From JBGRQA01 sp041725895 (GTDB lineage: Bacteria > Bacteroidota > Bacteroidia > Bacteroidales > Marinifilaceae), in assembly GCA_041725895.1 (NCBI GenBank), contig JBGRQA010000008.1:1-64000 (forward strand): a stretch of 64,000 nucleotides of DNA. Direction: 5' to 3'. Made by a program: the position numbers and the translations under genes. The notes beneath the pieces are model-generated. The model made no database searches. It had not been told where the DNA came from and worked only from the letters and a program-made list of their open reading frames with translations. Position 1 is the first letter of the stretch. Each line of letters opens with the position of its first letter. This document shows, in pieces, positions 43,738-52,845 of this stretch.

Positions 43738-43946
43738 TCGATTTTACATTAAAATTTCAGATTCACTATCAACACAAAAATATACTTTCTCCCTAAAGTT
43801 AAATAGTCTACCCATTAAAACCTTTACTTTATTAAAAAAAATTAAAAACATTACCACCCTGTTTAGAACATAAAAATTCACTGTTAATTTTTATCTGTCA
43901 TTTTTAAATTTTATTTTTAAGAGTGAGCAATTACGGGAGACATCTT

Positions 43947-44441
43947 ATGAAAAAAGCAAAAACAATAAGTATGGCAGATTATTCCAATTCCAAGCAAAAA
44001 TATTATTGGGAAGATAATAGTGGCCCATCAATTGTTGCTAAAACACTATCAAGGGGGCGAGGAATTCCCATTCAGCAAGCGAACATTTTACTGGTGGAGG
44101 ACAACCCGGTCAATTTAAAAACCATGGAGCTTGGACTTCGAAGCAAAGTGAAGTCCATTAGAAATGCAGAAAACGGAATAGAAGCATTAGAAATGTTCAA
44201 ACGACAACATTTTGATCTAATCCTAATGGATATTCAGCTTCCCTTAATGAATGGAATCGAAACCAGTCGCGAAATTCGGAAAATGGAAAGAAATGAAGCC
44301 GTTAAAACTCCAATAATCGCAATTACTGCCAACTTTTTCTCCAATGCCAAAGAGCAAGCCCTTCAAGCCGGAGTAAATGCCTTCCTATCCAAACCTTTCA
44401 CCCGAAATACATTAATTGAAATCATCGAAGAATTCCTCTAA
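43947..44441 (+). CDS. single-domain response regulator
   Basis: About 164 residues: a roughly 40-residue N-terminal tail, then one receiver domain with the phospho-acceptor Asp95 (MDIQLP), Thr127 (AITAN) and Lys148 (LSKPF). The sequence resembles the receivers at the C terminus of hybrid histidine kinases (ILLVEDNPVNLKTM), and there is no output domain. The frame opens at a GTG at 43923; I prefer the ATG at 43947. No kinase gene is adjacent. Confidence 0.87.
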   Translation: MKKAKTISMADYSNSKQKYYWEDNSGPSIVAKTLSRGRGIPIQQANILLVEDNPVNLKTMELGLRSKVKSIRNAENGIEALEMFKRQHFDLILMDIQLPLMNGIETSREIRKMERNEAVKTPIIAITANFFSNAKEQALQAGVNAFLSKPFTRNTLIEIIEEFL

Positions 44442-44612
44442 TTCCATTTCTTCCCAAAACCGGATTAAACCATCTATCCCCACTCAACAGAAATAATAGA
44501 ATCACTGAATCCTACTTTACAAGTTATCAAGCATTTACAAAAACTTAAAATACTTCTTTTGAATTTTCTGTTATTCCTTTTTCGATCGATCCAAATGATA
44601 AGCAATAAAAAA

Positions 44613-44630
44613 AGGGACCCTAAGGCCCCT
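44613..44630 (-). terminator. intrinsic terminator after eno
   Basis: A 7-bp stem with one G-T wobble (44613-44619 with 44624-44630), a 4-nt loop and, on the minus strand, a run of T. Confidence 0.85.
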
Positions 44631-44655
44631 TCTATAGTAGATTCTCAATGGAGAA

Positions 44656-45942
44656 TTATTTTCCAAAAACGGCATTTTCACCCAATTCTTCTTCAATACG
44701 AAGCAATTGGTTGTACTTAGCCATACGGTCAGAACGGCTCATAGAACCAGTCTTGATTTGACCAGAGTTAGTAGCTACAGCGATATCAGCAATAGTAGCA
44801 TCCTCAGTTTCACCAGAACGGTGAGAAGTTACTGAAGTGAAACCAGCTCTGTGTGCCATTTCAATAGCGTCCAAAGTCTCGGTCAAAGTACCAATTTGAT
44901 TTACTTTAATCAAGATAGAGTTAGCAGCTTTCAGCTCGATACCTTTTGCAAGGTAATCAACGTTGGTTACGAACAAATCGTCACCAACCAACTGGCACTT
45001 GTCACCAATCTTAGCATTCAATACTACCCATCCGTCCCAATCTTCTTCGTTCATACCATCTTCGATAGAATCGATTGGGTATTTAGAGATCAGTTCAGCC
45101 AAGTATTCAGCTTGCTCTTCTGAAGTTCTAACAGCACCATTTTCACCTTCGAACTTAGTGTAATCATATTTTCCATCTACGTAGAACTCAGATGAAGCAC
45201 AATCCAGAGCAATAGAAACATCACCACCATCTTCTTTACGACCTGGCTTGTAACCTGCCAACTCGATCGCTTTGATGATAGATTCCAAAGCATCTTCAGT
45301 ACCGTTCAATGCAGGAGCGAAACCACCTTCATCACCTACAGCAGTAGAAAGGTTTCTGTCGTGCAATACTTTCTTCAAGTTATGGAAAACTTCAGCACCC
45401 ATTCTCAAAGCTTCACGGAAAGTAGGAGCACCAACAGGACGAATCATGAATTCCTGGAAAGCAATAGGAGCATCAGAGTGAGAACCACCGTTAATGATGT
45501 TCATCATTGGTACAGGAAGTACACAAGCGTTGGTACCACCGATGTAACGATACAATGGCATTCCCATGTAAGCAGCAGCAGCTTTAGCAACAGCCAAAGA
45601 AACACCCAACATAGCGTTAGCACCCAATTTGCTCTTAGTTTTGGTTCCGTCAAGAGCCAACATCTTCTTATCGATAGCAACTTGCTCGGTAGCATCCATA
45701 CCGATCAATTCTTTAGCGATAACAGTGTTTACATTCTCAACAGCTTTCAATACACCTTTACCCAGGTAACGGTTCTTATCACCGTCACGAAGTTCAAGAG
45801 CTTCGTTAACACCGGTAGATGCTCCGGATGGAACTCCAGCGCGTCCAACAAAACCACTAGCAAGGGTAACTTCTACTTCAACAGTAGGATTTCCGCGTGA
45901 ATCAAGGATTTCACGACCATGAATGTTAATAATTTCAGACAT
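44656..45942 (-). CDS. eno: enolase
   Basis: Enolase interconverts 2-phosphoglycerate and phosphoenolpyruvate in glycolysis. Family motifs: REILDSRGNPTVEVEV, the SGASTG loop, GDEGGFAP, and SHRSGETED near the C terminus with the catalytic surroundings. The length (428) is normal. Codon use is strongly biased like the neighbouring ribosomal genes, which fits high expression. A TACGTTTG element lies at 45990-45997. Confidence 0.97.
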   Translation of the reverse strand: MSEIINIHGREILDSRGNPTVEVEVTLASGFVGRAGVPSGASTGVNEALELRDGDKNRYLGKGVLKAVENVNTVIAKELIGMDATEQVAIDKKMLALDGTKTKSKLGANAMLGVSLAVAKAAAAYMGMPLYRYIGGTNACVLPVPMMNIINGGSHSDAPIAFQEFMIRPVGAPTFREALRMGAEVFHNLKKVLHDRNLSTAVGDEGGFAPALNGTEDALESIIKAIELAGYKPGRKEDGGDVSIALDCASSEFYVDGKYDYTKFEGENGAVRTSEEQAEYLAELISKYPIDSIEDGMNEEDWDGWVVLNAKIGDKCQLVGDDLFVTNVDYLAKGIELKAANSILIKVNQIGTLTETLDAIEMAHRAGFTSVTSHRSGETEDATIADIAVATNSGQIKTGSMSRSDRMAKYNQLLRIEEELGENAVFGK

Positions 45943-45989
45943 AACTTCCAGATATTAAAAATATTAATATTTAAAATTACGATTTAATG

Positions 45990-45997
45990 CAAACGTA
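45990..45997 (-). promoter_or_regulatory. -7 element TACGTTTG before eno
   Basis: An exact TAnnTTTG match on the minus strand, 48 bp before the enolase ATG and just beyond the rplQ terminator. Confidence 0.6.
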
Positions 45998-46017
45998 TGC
46001 AATTTCTTTAGGGCACT

Positions 46018-46050
46018 AAAAAAGGGATAAAGTTAACCTTTACCCCTTTT
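46018..46050 (-). terminator. terminator of the ribosomal operon
   Basis: A 13-bp stem with one wobble pair (46018-46030 with about 46038-46050) and, on the minus strand, a T-rich tail. It lies about 20 bp after rplQ. Confidence 0.88.
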
Positions 46051-46068
46051 AAATTCTTAAAAGGAAGT

Positions 46069-46563
46069 CTATTCGTCTCCCTTTTCTTCAGTATTCTCTT
46101 GAGCAGTATCTGCTTCTGGTGCTTTAGCTTCAGTTGCTTTTTTACCACCTCTTCTTCTACGAGTGGCTTTTTTAGCTTCTGGTTTCGCTTCAGTAACGTA
46201 AGTTTCGTTAAAGTCTACCAACTCGATAATACACATCTCAGCGTTATCACCTAAACGATTTCCTGTTTTCAGGATTCTCGTGTAACCACCGTTACGGTTA
46301 GTAATCTTTGGAGAAACTTCGCGGAACAATTCAGTAACCGCTTCTTTCTGCTTCAGGTAACTAAACACAACTCTTCGAGAGTGAGTAGTATCTTCCTTAC
46401 TTTTTGTGATCAAAGGCTCAACATACATTCTAAGAGCTTTAGCCTTAGCAGTAGTAGTTGAAATTCTTTTATGAAGGATCAAAGAAGCAGCCATGTTTGA
46501 AAGCATAGCTTTTCTATGAGCGGCTTTTCTTCCCAGATGGTTAAATTTCTTTCTATGTCTCAT
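46069..46563 (-). CDS. rplQ: 50S ribosomal protein L17
   Basis: L17 lies near the exit tunnel of the large subunit. The core (MRHRKKFNHLGRKAAHRKAM, then residues to about 120) is standard. A 40-residue Lys/Ala/Glu-rich tail extends beyond the E. coli form, common in Bacteroidota. It is the last gene of the operon, 7 bp after rpoA. Confidence 0.96.
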   Translation of the reverse strand: MRHRKKFNHLGRKAAHRKAMLSNMAASLILHKRISTTTAKAKALRMYVEPLITKSKEDTTHSRRVVFSYLKQKEAVTELFREVSPKITNRNGGYTRILKTGNRLGDNAEMCIIELVDFNETYVTEAKPEAKKATRRRRGGKKATEAKAPEADTAQENTEEKGDE

Positions 46564-46570
46564 TTTTCCC

Positions 46571-47563
46571 TTATTCCTTGTCTAATTTATACTTAGAAAT
46601 ATCCATTCCAAAAGTCAGACTCAATGATTGTAACAAATCATCCAACTCTGTTAAGGATTTCTTACCAAAATTTCTAAATTTTAACAGGTCGTTTCTGTTG
46701 TATTGAACCAGATCTCCCAATGTATCCACATCAGCTGCCTTCAAGCAGTTCAGTGCACGTACGGAAAGATCCATATCAACCAATTTTGTTTTCAGAAGCT
46801 GACGCATGTGCAATACCTCTTCATCGAACTCTTCATTGGCGAATTTCTCATCTGAATCCAGAGTAATCTTTTCGTCAGAGAACAACATGAAGTGATAAAT
46901 CAAAATCTTGGCTGCTTCCTTTAAAGCTTCCTTAGGGTGAATCGATCCATCGGTAGTAATTTCGAACACCAATTTTTCGTAATCGGTCTTCTGTTCTACA
47001 CGGTAGTTCTCAACAGCATACTTTACATTCTTAATAGGAGTAAAGATAGAGTCGATAGGAATCACACCAAATTCGGCATCAACTGGCTTATTCTCAACAG
47101 AAGGAACATATCCACGACCTTTGTTAATCGTTAAATCCAACTGTAATTTGGCAGAGCTATCCATTCTACAAATTACAAGCTCAGGATTCAACACTTCGAA
47201 ACCAGTTAGGAACTTGTTAATATCGCCAGCTGTAAAAGTCTCCTGATCTGAAATGGTAACGGTTACCAATTCATTGTCGACTTCTTCAACTTTTTGTTTA
47301 AACCGCACTTGTTTCAAATTCAGGATCATCTCGGTTACATCCTCGATAACACCCGGAATGGTTGAAAACTCATGGTCAACGCCCTGAATTTTGATGGTAG
47401 TAATAGCATAACCTTCAAGAGAGGAAAGCAAAATTCTTCTCAAGGCGTTACCCATTGTAATACCATATCCAGGCTCAAGTGGACGAAATTCGAATTTTCC
47501 GAATCGATCGTCTGCGTCAAGCATGATAACTTTGTCCGGTTTTTGGAAAGCTAAAATTGCCAT
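46571..47563 (-). CDS. rpoA: RNA polymerase alpha subunit
   Basis: Alpha dimerises to start polymerase assembly. The N-terminal domain (about 1-235) has GNALRRILLSSLEGYA; a flexible linker leads to the C-terminal domain (about 255-325) with SVRALNCLKAADVDTLGDLVQ and NFGKKSLTELDDLL, which touches promoter DNA and activators. Length (330) is normal. It lies between rpsD and rplQ as in most bacteria. Confidence 0.97.
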   Translation of the reverse strand: MAILAFQKPDKVIMLDADDRFGKFEFRPLEPGYGITMGNALRRILLSSLEGYAITTIKIQGVDHEFSTIPGVIEDVTEMILNLKQVRFKQKVEEVDNELVTVTISDQETFTAGDINKFLTGFEVLNPELVICRMDSSAKLQLDLTINKGRGYVPSVENKPVDAEFGVIPIDSIFTPIKNVKYAVENYRVEQKTDYEKLVFEITTDGSIHPKEALKEAAKILIYHFMLFSDEKITLDSDEKFANEEFDEEVLHMRQLLKTKLVDMDLSVRALNCLKAADVDTLGDLVQYNRNDLLKFRNFGKKSLTELDDLLQSLSLTFGMDISKYKLDKE

Positions 47564-47584
47564 AAATTATTGATTATCTATTAA

Positions 47585-48193
47585 TTACTTAGAATACAAT
47601 TCAACGATTAACTGCTCCTTGATGTTTTCAGGAATTTCAGATCTTTCAGGTATGTTCAAGAACTTACCACTCATAGAAGTTTGATCCCATTCTAACCAGG
47701 AAGATTGGTTGTATCTTGTGGTAGATAATGAATTGGTAATAACTTCCAGGGATTTGGATTTTTCGCGTACACCTACGATATCGCCAGCTTTCACTGCGTA
47801 GGAAGGAATGTTAACAATTTGGCCGTTTACAGTAACGTGTTTATGGCTAACCAACTGACGAGCAGCTGATCTTGTTGGAGCAACACCTAATCTGTAAATT
47901 ACGTTGTCTAAACGACATTCCAAAAGTTGCAACAATACCTCACCAGTAATCCCTTTACTTCTCGCGGCTTTTTTAAACAAGTTGGAGAATTGCTTTTCCA
48001 ACACACCATAAGTGTATTTTGCTTTTTGCTTTTCCTTCAACTGAATCCCGTATTCGGACATTTTCTTTCTTCTACGGCTGTTACCGTGCTGTCCTGGAGG
48101 GTAGTTCTTGTTTTCAAATGCTTTATCAGGTCCAAAAATTGGCTCTCCAAATTTTCTTGCGATTTTACTCTTTGGTCCTATATATCTAGCCAT
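47585..48193 (-). CDS. rpsD: 30S ribosomal protein S4
   Basis: S4 starts 30S assembly by binding the 16S 5' domain. The N-terminal MARYIGPKSKIARKFGEP and the S4 RNA-binding domain (LECRLDNVIYRLG to about residue 160) are standard. The form lacks the zinc-finger Cys set. A 134-bp structured gap precedes it, unusual in this tightly packed operon. Confidence 0.97.
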   Translation of the reverse strand: MARYIGPKSKIARKFGEPIFGPDKAFENKNYPPGQHGNSRRRKKMSEYGIQLKEKQKAKYTYGVLEKQFSNLFKKAARSKGITGEVLLQLLECRLDNVIYRLGVAPTRSAARQLVSHKHVTVNGQIVNIPSYAVKAGDIVGVREKSKSLEVITNSLSTTRYNQSSWLEWDQTSMSGKFLNIPERSEIPENIKEQLIVELYSK

Positions 48194-48239
48194 CTCTTCT
48201 AAATTTATTAAATTTCTTTTTGTGTAATGCTTAGTATTA

Positions 48240-48304
48240 AATGTGAATTATAAAAAAGTGCCGCGATTTTGAGAGGATGTTAAAATCAAAAAATAATTCA
48301 CATT
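48240..48304 (-). promoter_or_regulatory. inverted-repeat RNA element between rpsK and rpsD
   Basis: A 12-bp perfect inverted repeat (48240-48251 with 48293-48304) encloses a second one (GATTTT 48265-48270 with AAAATC 48282-48287). Read on the minus strand this would be a long two-tier hairpin about 50 nt before rpsD. It could bind S4 for feedback control or adjust downstream expression. That role is inference. Confidence 0.5.
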
Positions 48305-48327
48305 CAATTCAGTGCAAAATTGTAAAA

Positions 48328-48717
48328 TTATACTCTACGTCTTTTTGGAGGTCTACATCCATTGTGTGGTAGTGGAGTAACATCAACAATCTCAGCGATA
48401 TCAATTCCGCAAGAATTGATCGCACGGATAGCGGATTCACGTCCGTTACCTGGACCTTTTACGTAAACTTTCACTTTTCTCAATCCAAAGTCGTAAGCTT
48501 TTTTACCACAGTCGGTAGCTGCTTGCTGAGCAGCATAAGGAGTATTCTTTTTAGAACCTCTAAAGCCCATTTTACCTGCTGAAGACCAAGAAATCACCTG
48601 ACCGCTGTTGTTGGTCAGAGAAATAATAATGTTGTTAAAAGATGAGTGAATGTGTGCCTGTCCAACAGGTTCTACTTTTACAACCTTCTTTTTAACTGAT
48701 ACTGACTTTTTTGCCAT
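48328..48717 (-). CDS. rpsK: 30S ribosomal protein S11
   Basis: S11 sits on the 30S platform near the mRNA exit. The conserved AHIHSSFNNIIISLTN and GCRPPKRRRV C terminus are present. Length (129) is normal. The gene is 10 bp after rpsM. Confidence 0.97.
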   Translation of the reverse strand: MAKKSVSVKKKVVKVEPVGQAHIHSSFNNIIISLTNNSGQVISWSSAGKMGFRGSKKNTPYAAQQAATDCGKKAYDFGLRKVKVYVKGPGNGRESAIRAINSCGIDIAEIVDVTPLPHNGCRPPKRRRV

Positions 48718-48727
48718 AACTCAACGA

Positions 48728-49105
48728 TTATTTACCTGCTTTCTTTTTGTTAGCAACTGTTTTCTTCTTACCCTTTCTGGTACGTGCGTTGTTCTTAGTT
48801 TTTTGACCACGAAGAGGCAATCCCATACGGTGACGAATACCACGGTAACATCCGATATCCATCAGACGCTTGATATTCAATTGAGTTAGAGAACGCAACT
48901 CACCTTCCACCTTAAAGTTCTCGTTAATAGCCTGACGAATCTTCGCAGATTGATCATCGCTCCAGTCTTTTACTTTGACATCATAGTCGACTCCTGCTTC
49001 ATCCAGAATCTTTCTGGCTGCGCTTCGACCGATACCATAAATATAGGTCAAGCTAATTTCTCCTCGCTTATTTTGAGGCAGGTCAACTCCAACAATTCTA
49101 GCCAT
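48728..49105 (-). CDS. rpsM: 30S ribosomal protein S13
   Basis: S13 contacts the P-site tRNA and bridges to the 50S subunit. The start MARIVGVDLPQNKRGEISLT, the helix-two-turn region IYGIGRSAA and GLPLRGQKTKNNARTRKG are standard, with a Lys-rich tail. Length is 125. Confidence 0.97.
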   Translation of the reverse strand: MARIVGVDLPQNKRGEISLTYIYGIGRSAARKILDEAGVDYDVKVKDWSDDQSAKIRQAINENFKVEGELRSLTQLNIKRLMDIGCYRGIRHRMGLPLRGQKTKNNARTRKGKKKTVANKKKAGK

Positions 49106-49143
49106 AAATTAAATGTATTTAATCAATTACAAAGTTAACTAAA

Positions 49144-49260
49144 TTATCCTTGACGTTGTTTATACCTAGGATTTTTTTTATTAATCACGTACAAACGTCC
49201 TTTTCGTCTGACGATTTTGCAATCAGCCGTACGCTTTTTTACTGATGCTCTTACCTTCAT
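49144..49260 (-). CDS. rpmJ: 50S ribosomal protein L36
   Basis: This 38-residue protein begins MKVRASVKKRTADCKIVRRK and ends NPRYKQRQG. Of the zinc-ribbon Cys residues only the first is retained, so this is probably the zinc-free type. It lies in the usual place between infA and rpsM. Confidence 0.92.
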   Translation of the reverse strand: MKVRASVKKRTADCKIVRRKGRLYVINKKNPRYKQRQG

Positions 49261-49271
49261 TTTATTTGTAT

Positions 49272-49493
49272 TTAGTTTTTGTATCTAAAAGTAATTCTTC
49301 CCTTGGTAAGATCATAGGGAGACATCTCCACTTTCACCTTATCACCAGGTAAGATTTTAATGTAGTGCATTCGCATTTTGCCGGAAATGTGTGCGGTAAT
49401 CACATGTCCATTTTCCAATTCAACACGAAACATTGCATTCGACAATGCTTCGGTAATTGTTCCGTCTTGTTCTATTGAAGGCTGTTTCGCCAT
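49272..49493 (-). CDS. infA: translation initiation factor IF-1
   Basis: IF-1 is a 73-residue OB-fold protein that blocks the A site during initiation. It shows MAKQPSIEQDGTITEALSNA, then GHVITAHISGKMRMHYIKI and the closing RITFRYK. It lies between map and rpmJ, as usual. Confidence 0.97.
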   Translation of the reverse strand: MAKQPSIEQDGTITEALSNAMFRVELENGHVITAHISGKMRMHYIKILPGDKVKVEMSPYDLTKGRITFRYKN

Positions 49494-49502
49494 ATACTCA
49501 CT

Positions 49503-50282
49503 CTATTTTAATTGATTTATTTCTTCTTCAATAAATTCAAAACTCGATAGTATTTGGGCTTTTCCTTCCCGAATTGCTACCGTATGTTCAAAATGAGCTG
49601 ATGGCAATCCATCTTCGGTAACAATAGCCCAACCGTCTTTGGCCTGGTAGATATCACGTTTCCCCATGTTTACCATGGGTTCCACAGCTATTACTAAGCC
49701 GCTCTTGAGTTTCAATCCGCGTCCCTGCCGGCCATAGTTTGGAACTTGAGGATCTTCATGTAAATCTCGTCCCACGCCATGTCCAACCATCTCACGCACT
49801 ACCGAATACCCTTGCAACTCAGCATGTTTTTGAACTGCGTACCCGATATCTCCTAAGCGTTGACCTTCAACAGCAACTTCGATCCCTTTGTAAAGAGCCT
49901 CCTTGGTAACCCGTAAGAGCTTCAGAGTTTCCGAATCAACATCTCCTACGGGGAAAGTATACGCTGAATCGCCATAGTAACCATTCATTAATACTCCACA
50001 ATCGCAGGAGACGATATCGCCATCCCTCAATTCATACGAAGATGGAATTCCATGAACAACCTGATCATTTATAGAAATGCACAAGGTATTCGGGAATCCA
50101 TCATAACCAAGAAAACCTGGCATTCCGCCATGATCTCGGATAAACTCCTCTGCAATCTGATCTAACTTCAGAGTAGATATGCCGGGGCAAATCGTACGGG
50201 ATATCTCACCCAGTGTTTTAGCCACCAGCATGTTACTCTCTGAAAGTAACTCTATCTCCTCTTCCGTCTTATAAAAAATCAT
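49503..50282 (-). CDS. map: type I methionine aminopeptidase
   Basis: Map removes the N-terminal Met from new proteins. The metal ligands lie in DIVSCDCGVLMNGYYGDSA (two Asp), GHGVGRDLHEDPQ (His) and VIAVEPMV (Glu), with a final Glu in TVTED-like IVTEDGLPSAHFEHT (cited as IVTEDG). Length (259) is the short type Ia form. It lies between secY and infA, the usual Bacteroidota order. Confidence 0.95.
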   Translation of the reverse strand: MIFYKTEEEIELLSESNMLVAKTLGEISRTICPGISTLKLDQIAEEFIRDHGGMPGFLGYDGFPNTLCISINDQVVHGIPSSYELRDGDIVSCDCGVLMNGYYGDSAYTFPVGDVDSETLKLLRVTKEALYKGIEVAVEGQRLGDIGYAVQKHAELQGYSVVREMVGHGVGRDLHEDPQVPNYGRQGRGLKLKSGLVIAVEPMVNMGKRDIYQAKDGWAIVTEDGLPSAHFEHTVAIREGKAQILSSFEFIEEEINQLK

Positions 50283-50305
50283 TTTGCAAAGAAAGCAAAA
50301 ATATT

Positions 50306-51649
50306 TTAATATGCAGCAGGACCACCTGCAGTTTTACCTTTGATCCTTCCCGACTTCATCAATCCATCGTAGTGACGCATCAATAAATGGCTTTCAATTT
50401 GTTGAAGGGTATCCAATACAACCCCAACCAAAATCAGCAACGAAGTACCACCGTAGAACTGGGCAAACTGGTTGTTCACGCCAGCAATCATAGCGAATGC
50501 AGGCATAATAGCAACCAACCCAAGGAACAGTGATCCAGGGAAAGTAATTCTAGACATTACGGTATCCAGAAATTCAATAGTTTTCTTTCCAGGTTTAACC
50601 CCAGGAATGAAACCACCGTTTTTCTTCATATCCTCAGCCATTTGCGTTGGATTAACAGTAATGGCAGTATAAAAATAGGTAAACAACACAATCATCACAA
50701 AAAATGTGAAATTGTACCAGAATCCGGTAAAGTTAGCAAAGGCTGCTGCAAATGAGCTCATTGTATCACCACTTCCGTAGTTTACAAAAGCCATAGGCAA
50801 AAACATAATCGCCTGAGCGAAAATGATAGGCATTACTCCAGCTGCATTCACCTTTAAAGGAATGTACTGGCGAACGCCACCATATTGCTTGTTGCCTACG
50901 ATTCTTTTGGCATACTGCACAGGTATCTTCCGGGTTCCCTGCACCAACAAAATAGTTGCTGCAAATACCAGGAACAAAATCACAATCTCAAGCAGAAGGG
51001 CAACCAAGCCACCCCCCTGTCCTTCGATCCGGGATCCTAATTCTGCTACAAAAGAGAAAGGCAATCTGGCGATAATTCCGATCATAATGATAATGGAGAT
51101 ACCATTACCGATACCCTTATCGGTAATTTTCTCACCCAACCACATAATGAACATAGAACCTGCAGCCAGAATTACCACAGAAGATACCGTGAAGAAAGTG
51201 CCTTTAAGTACAAAGGCTGTTTCAGGTAACTGTGCGTGAAGGTTTAATAAGTAACCAGGGGCTTGAAGAACAAGAATGATTACAGTTAGGTAACGGGTGA
51301 TTTGATTGATTTTGCGACGTCCACTCTCTCCTTCACGCTGCATGCGCTGGAAATAAGGTACGGCAATTCCCAACAACTGAATCACAATGGATGCAGAGAT
51401 GTAAGGCATAATTCCCAAGGCAAAGATGGAGGCATTGGAAAATGCTCCGCCGGAAAACATGTCTAACAATCCCAACACGCCATCGGCAGTTTGGGTTTTC
51501 AACGCCCCTAATTGAGCCGGGTCAATGCCTGGCAACACAATCTTGGCACCTAATCTGTACACAAGCAGAAGACCGATAGTGGTTAAGATACGAGCTCTTA
51601 AATCTTCGATCTTCCAGATGTTCCTTAATGTCTCTAGTAAACCTTTCAT
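50306..51649 (-). CDS. secY: preprotein translocase subunit SecY
   Basis: SecY forms the protein-conducting channel of the inner membrane. About ten hydrophobic helices occupy its 447 residues. Characteristic stretches are FALGIMPYISASIVIQLL, the GVMPIIFAQA segment and NPTQMAEDMKKNGGFIPG. It follows rplO by 9 bp. Confidence 0.97.
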   Translation of the reverse strand: MKGLLETLRNIWKIEDLRARILTTIGLLLVYRLGAKIVLPGIDPAQLGALKTQTADGVLGLLDMFSGGAFSNASIFALGIMPYISASIVIQLLGIAVPYFQRMQREGESGRRKINQITRYLTVIILVLQAPGYLLNLHAQLPETAFVLKGTFFTVSSVVILAAGSMFIMWLGEKITDKGIGNGISIIIMIGIIARLPFSFVAELGSRIEGQGGGLVALLLEIVILFLVFAATILLVQGTRKIPVQYAKRIVGNKQYGGVRQYIPLKVNAAGVMPIIFAQAIMFLPMAFVNYGSGDTMSSFAAAFANFTGFWYNFTFFVMIVLFTYFYTAITVNPTQMAEDMKKNGGFIPGVKPGKKTIEFLDTVMSRITFPGSLFLGLVAIMPAFAMIAGVNNQFAQFYGGTSLLILVGVVLDTLQQIESHLLMRHYDGLMKSGRIKGKTAGGPAAY

Positions 51650-51658
51650 TATATAATC

Positions 51659-52105
51659 TTACAATTTAACAACAGTTCCTTCTACTGCTTCAATCGCTGC
51701 AACAGCAGCTTTTGAAAATGCATGCGCTTTTACTTCCAATTTGGCAGTCAAAGTTCCGTTACCCAAAACCTTGATCATGTCGTTTTTCGAAGCCATACCA
51801 GCTTTCACCAACAACTCCTGATCAATTGTGGCAACGTTCAGCTTTTCAGCCAAAGCTTGTAAAACATCAACGTTAATCGCTTTGTACTCTTTACGGTTGA
51901 TATTTTTAAAACCAAACTTAGGAACTCTGCGCTGCAAAGGCATCTGTCCCCCTTCGAAACCAATTTTCTTGGAGTAACCAGATCTTGACTTTGCACCTTT
52001 ATGTCCTCTTGTGGAGGTTCCGCCTTTTCCAGATCCCTGACCACGACCAACTCTTTTGGATGTTTTAACCGATCCAGCAGCGGGTTTTAAGTTACTTAAG
52101 TCCAT
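51659..52105 (-). CDS. rplO: 50S ribosomal protein L15
   Basis: L15 is a late-assembly 23S-binding protein. The start MDLSNLKPAAGSVKTSKRVG and the Gly/Lys-rich GRGQGSGKGGTSTRGHKG region are typical. Length is 148. It overlaps neither neighbour. Confidence 0.97.
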   Translation of the reverse strand: MDLSNLKPAAGSVKTSKRVGRGQGSGKGGTSTRGHKGAKSRSGYSKKIGFEGGQMPLQRRVPKFGFKNINRKEYKAINVDVLQALAEKLNVATIDQELLVKAGMASKNDMIKVLGNGTLTAKLEVKAHAFSKAAVAAIEAVEGTVVKL

Positions 52106-52133
52106 AATTTATATTTCCTAATAATATTAACAA

Positions 52134-52313
52134 CTACTTATTTTCAACGGAAACTAGGTGTTTTACTTTTTCCACCATTCCTAAAATTTGAGGAGTAGCT
52201 TCGTGCTCCACACTTGCATTGATCTTTTTCAATCCAAGAGCTTCCAGGGTCTTCTTTTGACGACCTGTACTCCCAATTTTGCTTTTGATTTGAGTAATCT
52301 GAATCTTAGCCAT
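52134..52313 (-). CDS. rpmD: 50S ribosomal protein L30
   Basis: This 59-residue protein begins MAKIQITQIKSKIGSTGRQK and ends KHLVSVENK before a TAG stop. The ferredoxin-like fold and the placement between rpsE and rplO identify L30. Confidence 0.95.
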   Translation of the reverse strand: MAKIQITQIKSKIGSTGRQKKTLEALGLKKINASVEHEATPQILGMVEKVKHLVSVENK

Positions 52314-52324
52314 TTCCTTTTGTC

Positions 52325-52840
52325 TTATCCGTTAAACACTTTGTCCAATGAAACTCCACGGTGATCCGCTACAGTGTGAGCATCTCTCATTTCAGCCAAA
52401 GCTGCCATGGTAGCTTTCACAAGGTTGTGCGGATTGGAAGAGCCTTTTGACTTGGCCAATACGTCGGTTACCCCAACACTCTCTAAAACGGAACGCATCG
52501 CACCACCGGCTTTAACCCCGGTACCGTGAGAAGCAGGCTTCAAAAACACACTTGCACCGCCAAATTTAGCTAGCTGCTCGTGAGGAATTGTTCCTTTGTA
52601 AACAGGAACCTTAATCAGGTTCTTTTTAGCTGTTTCAACACCTTTTGCAATTGCAGTGGTAACTTCGTTAGCCTTACCAAGGCCCCAGCCTACTAGACCA
52701 TTCTCATTACCTACCACTACGATAGCAGAAAAGCTAAATGTTCTACCACCTTTAGTAACCTTGGTTACACGATTAATAGCAACCAATCTATCTTTTAGTT
52801 CTAGATCGCTAGTCTTAACTTTCTTGAAATTTTCTGCCAT
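52325..52840 (-). CDS. rpsE: 30S ribosomal protein S5
   Basis: S5 shapes decoding accuracy at the mRNA entry. The double-stranded RNA-binding motif (about residues 15-80) and the second domain with GSSNPHNLVKATMAAL are intact. Length (171) is normal. Confidence 0.97.
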   Translation of the reverse strand: MAENFKKVKTSDLELKDRLVAINRVTKVTKGGRTFSFSAIVVVGNENGLVGWGLGKANEVTTAIAKGVETAKKNLIKVPVYKGTIPHEQLAKFGGASVFLKPASHGTGVKAGGAMRSVLESVGVTDVLAKSKGSSNPHNLVKATMAALAEMRDAHTVADHRGVSLDKVFNG

Positions 52841-52845
52841 AATTC

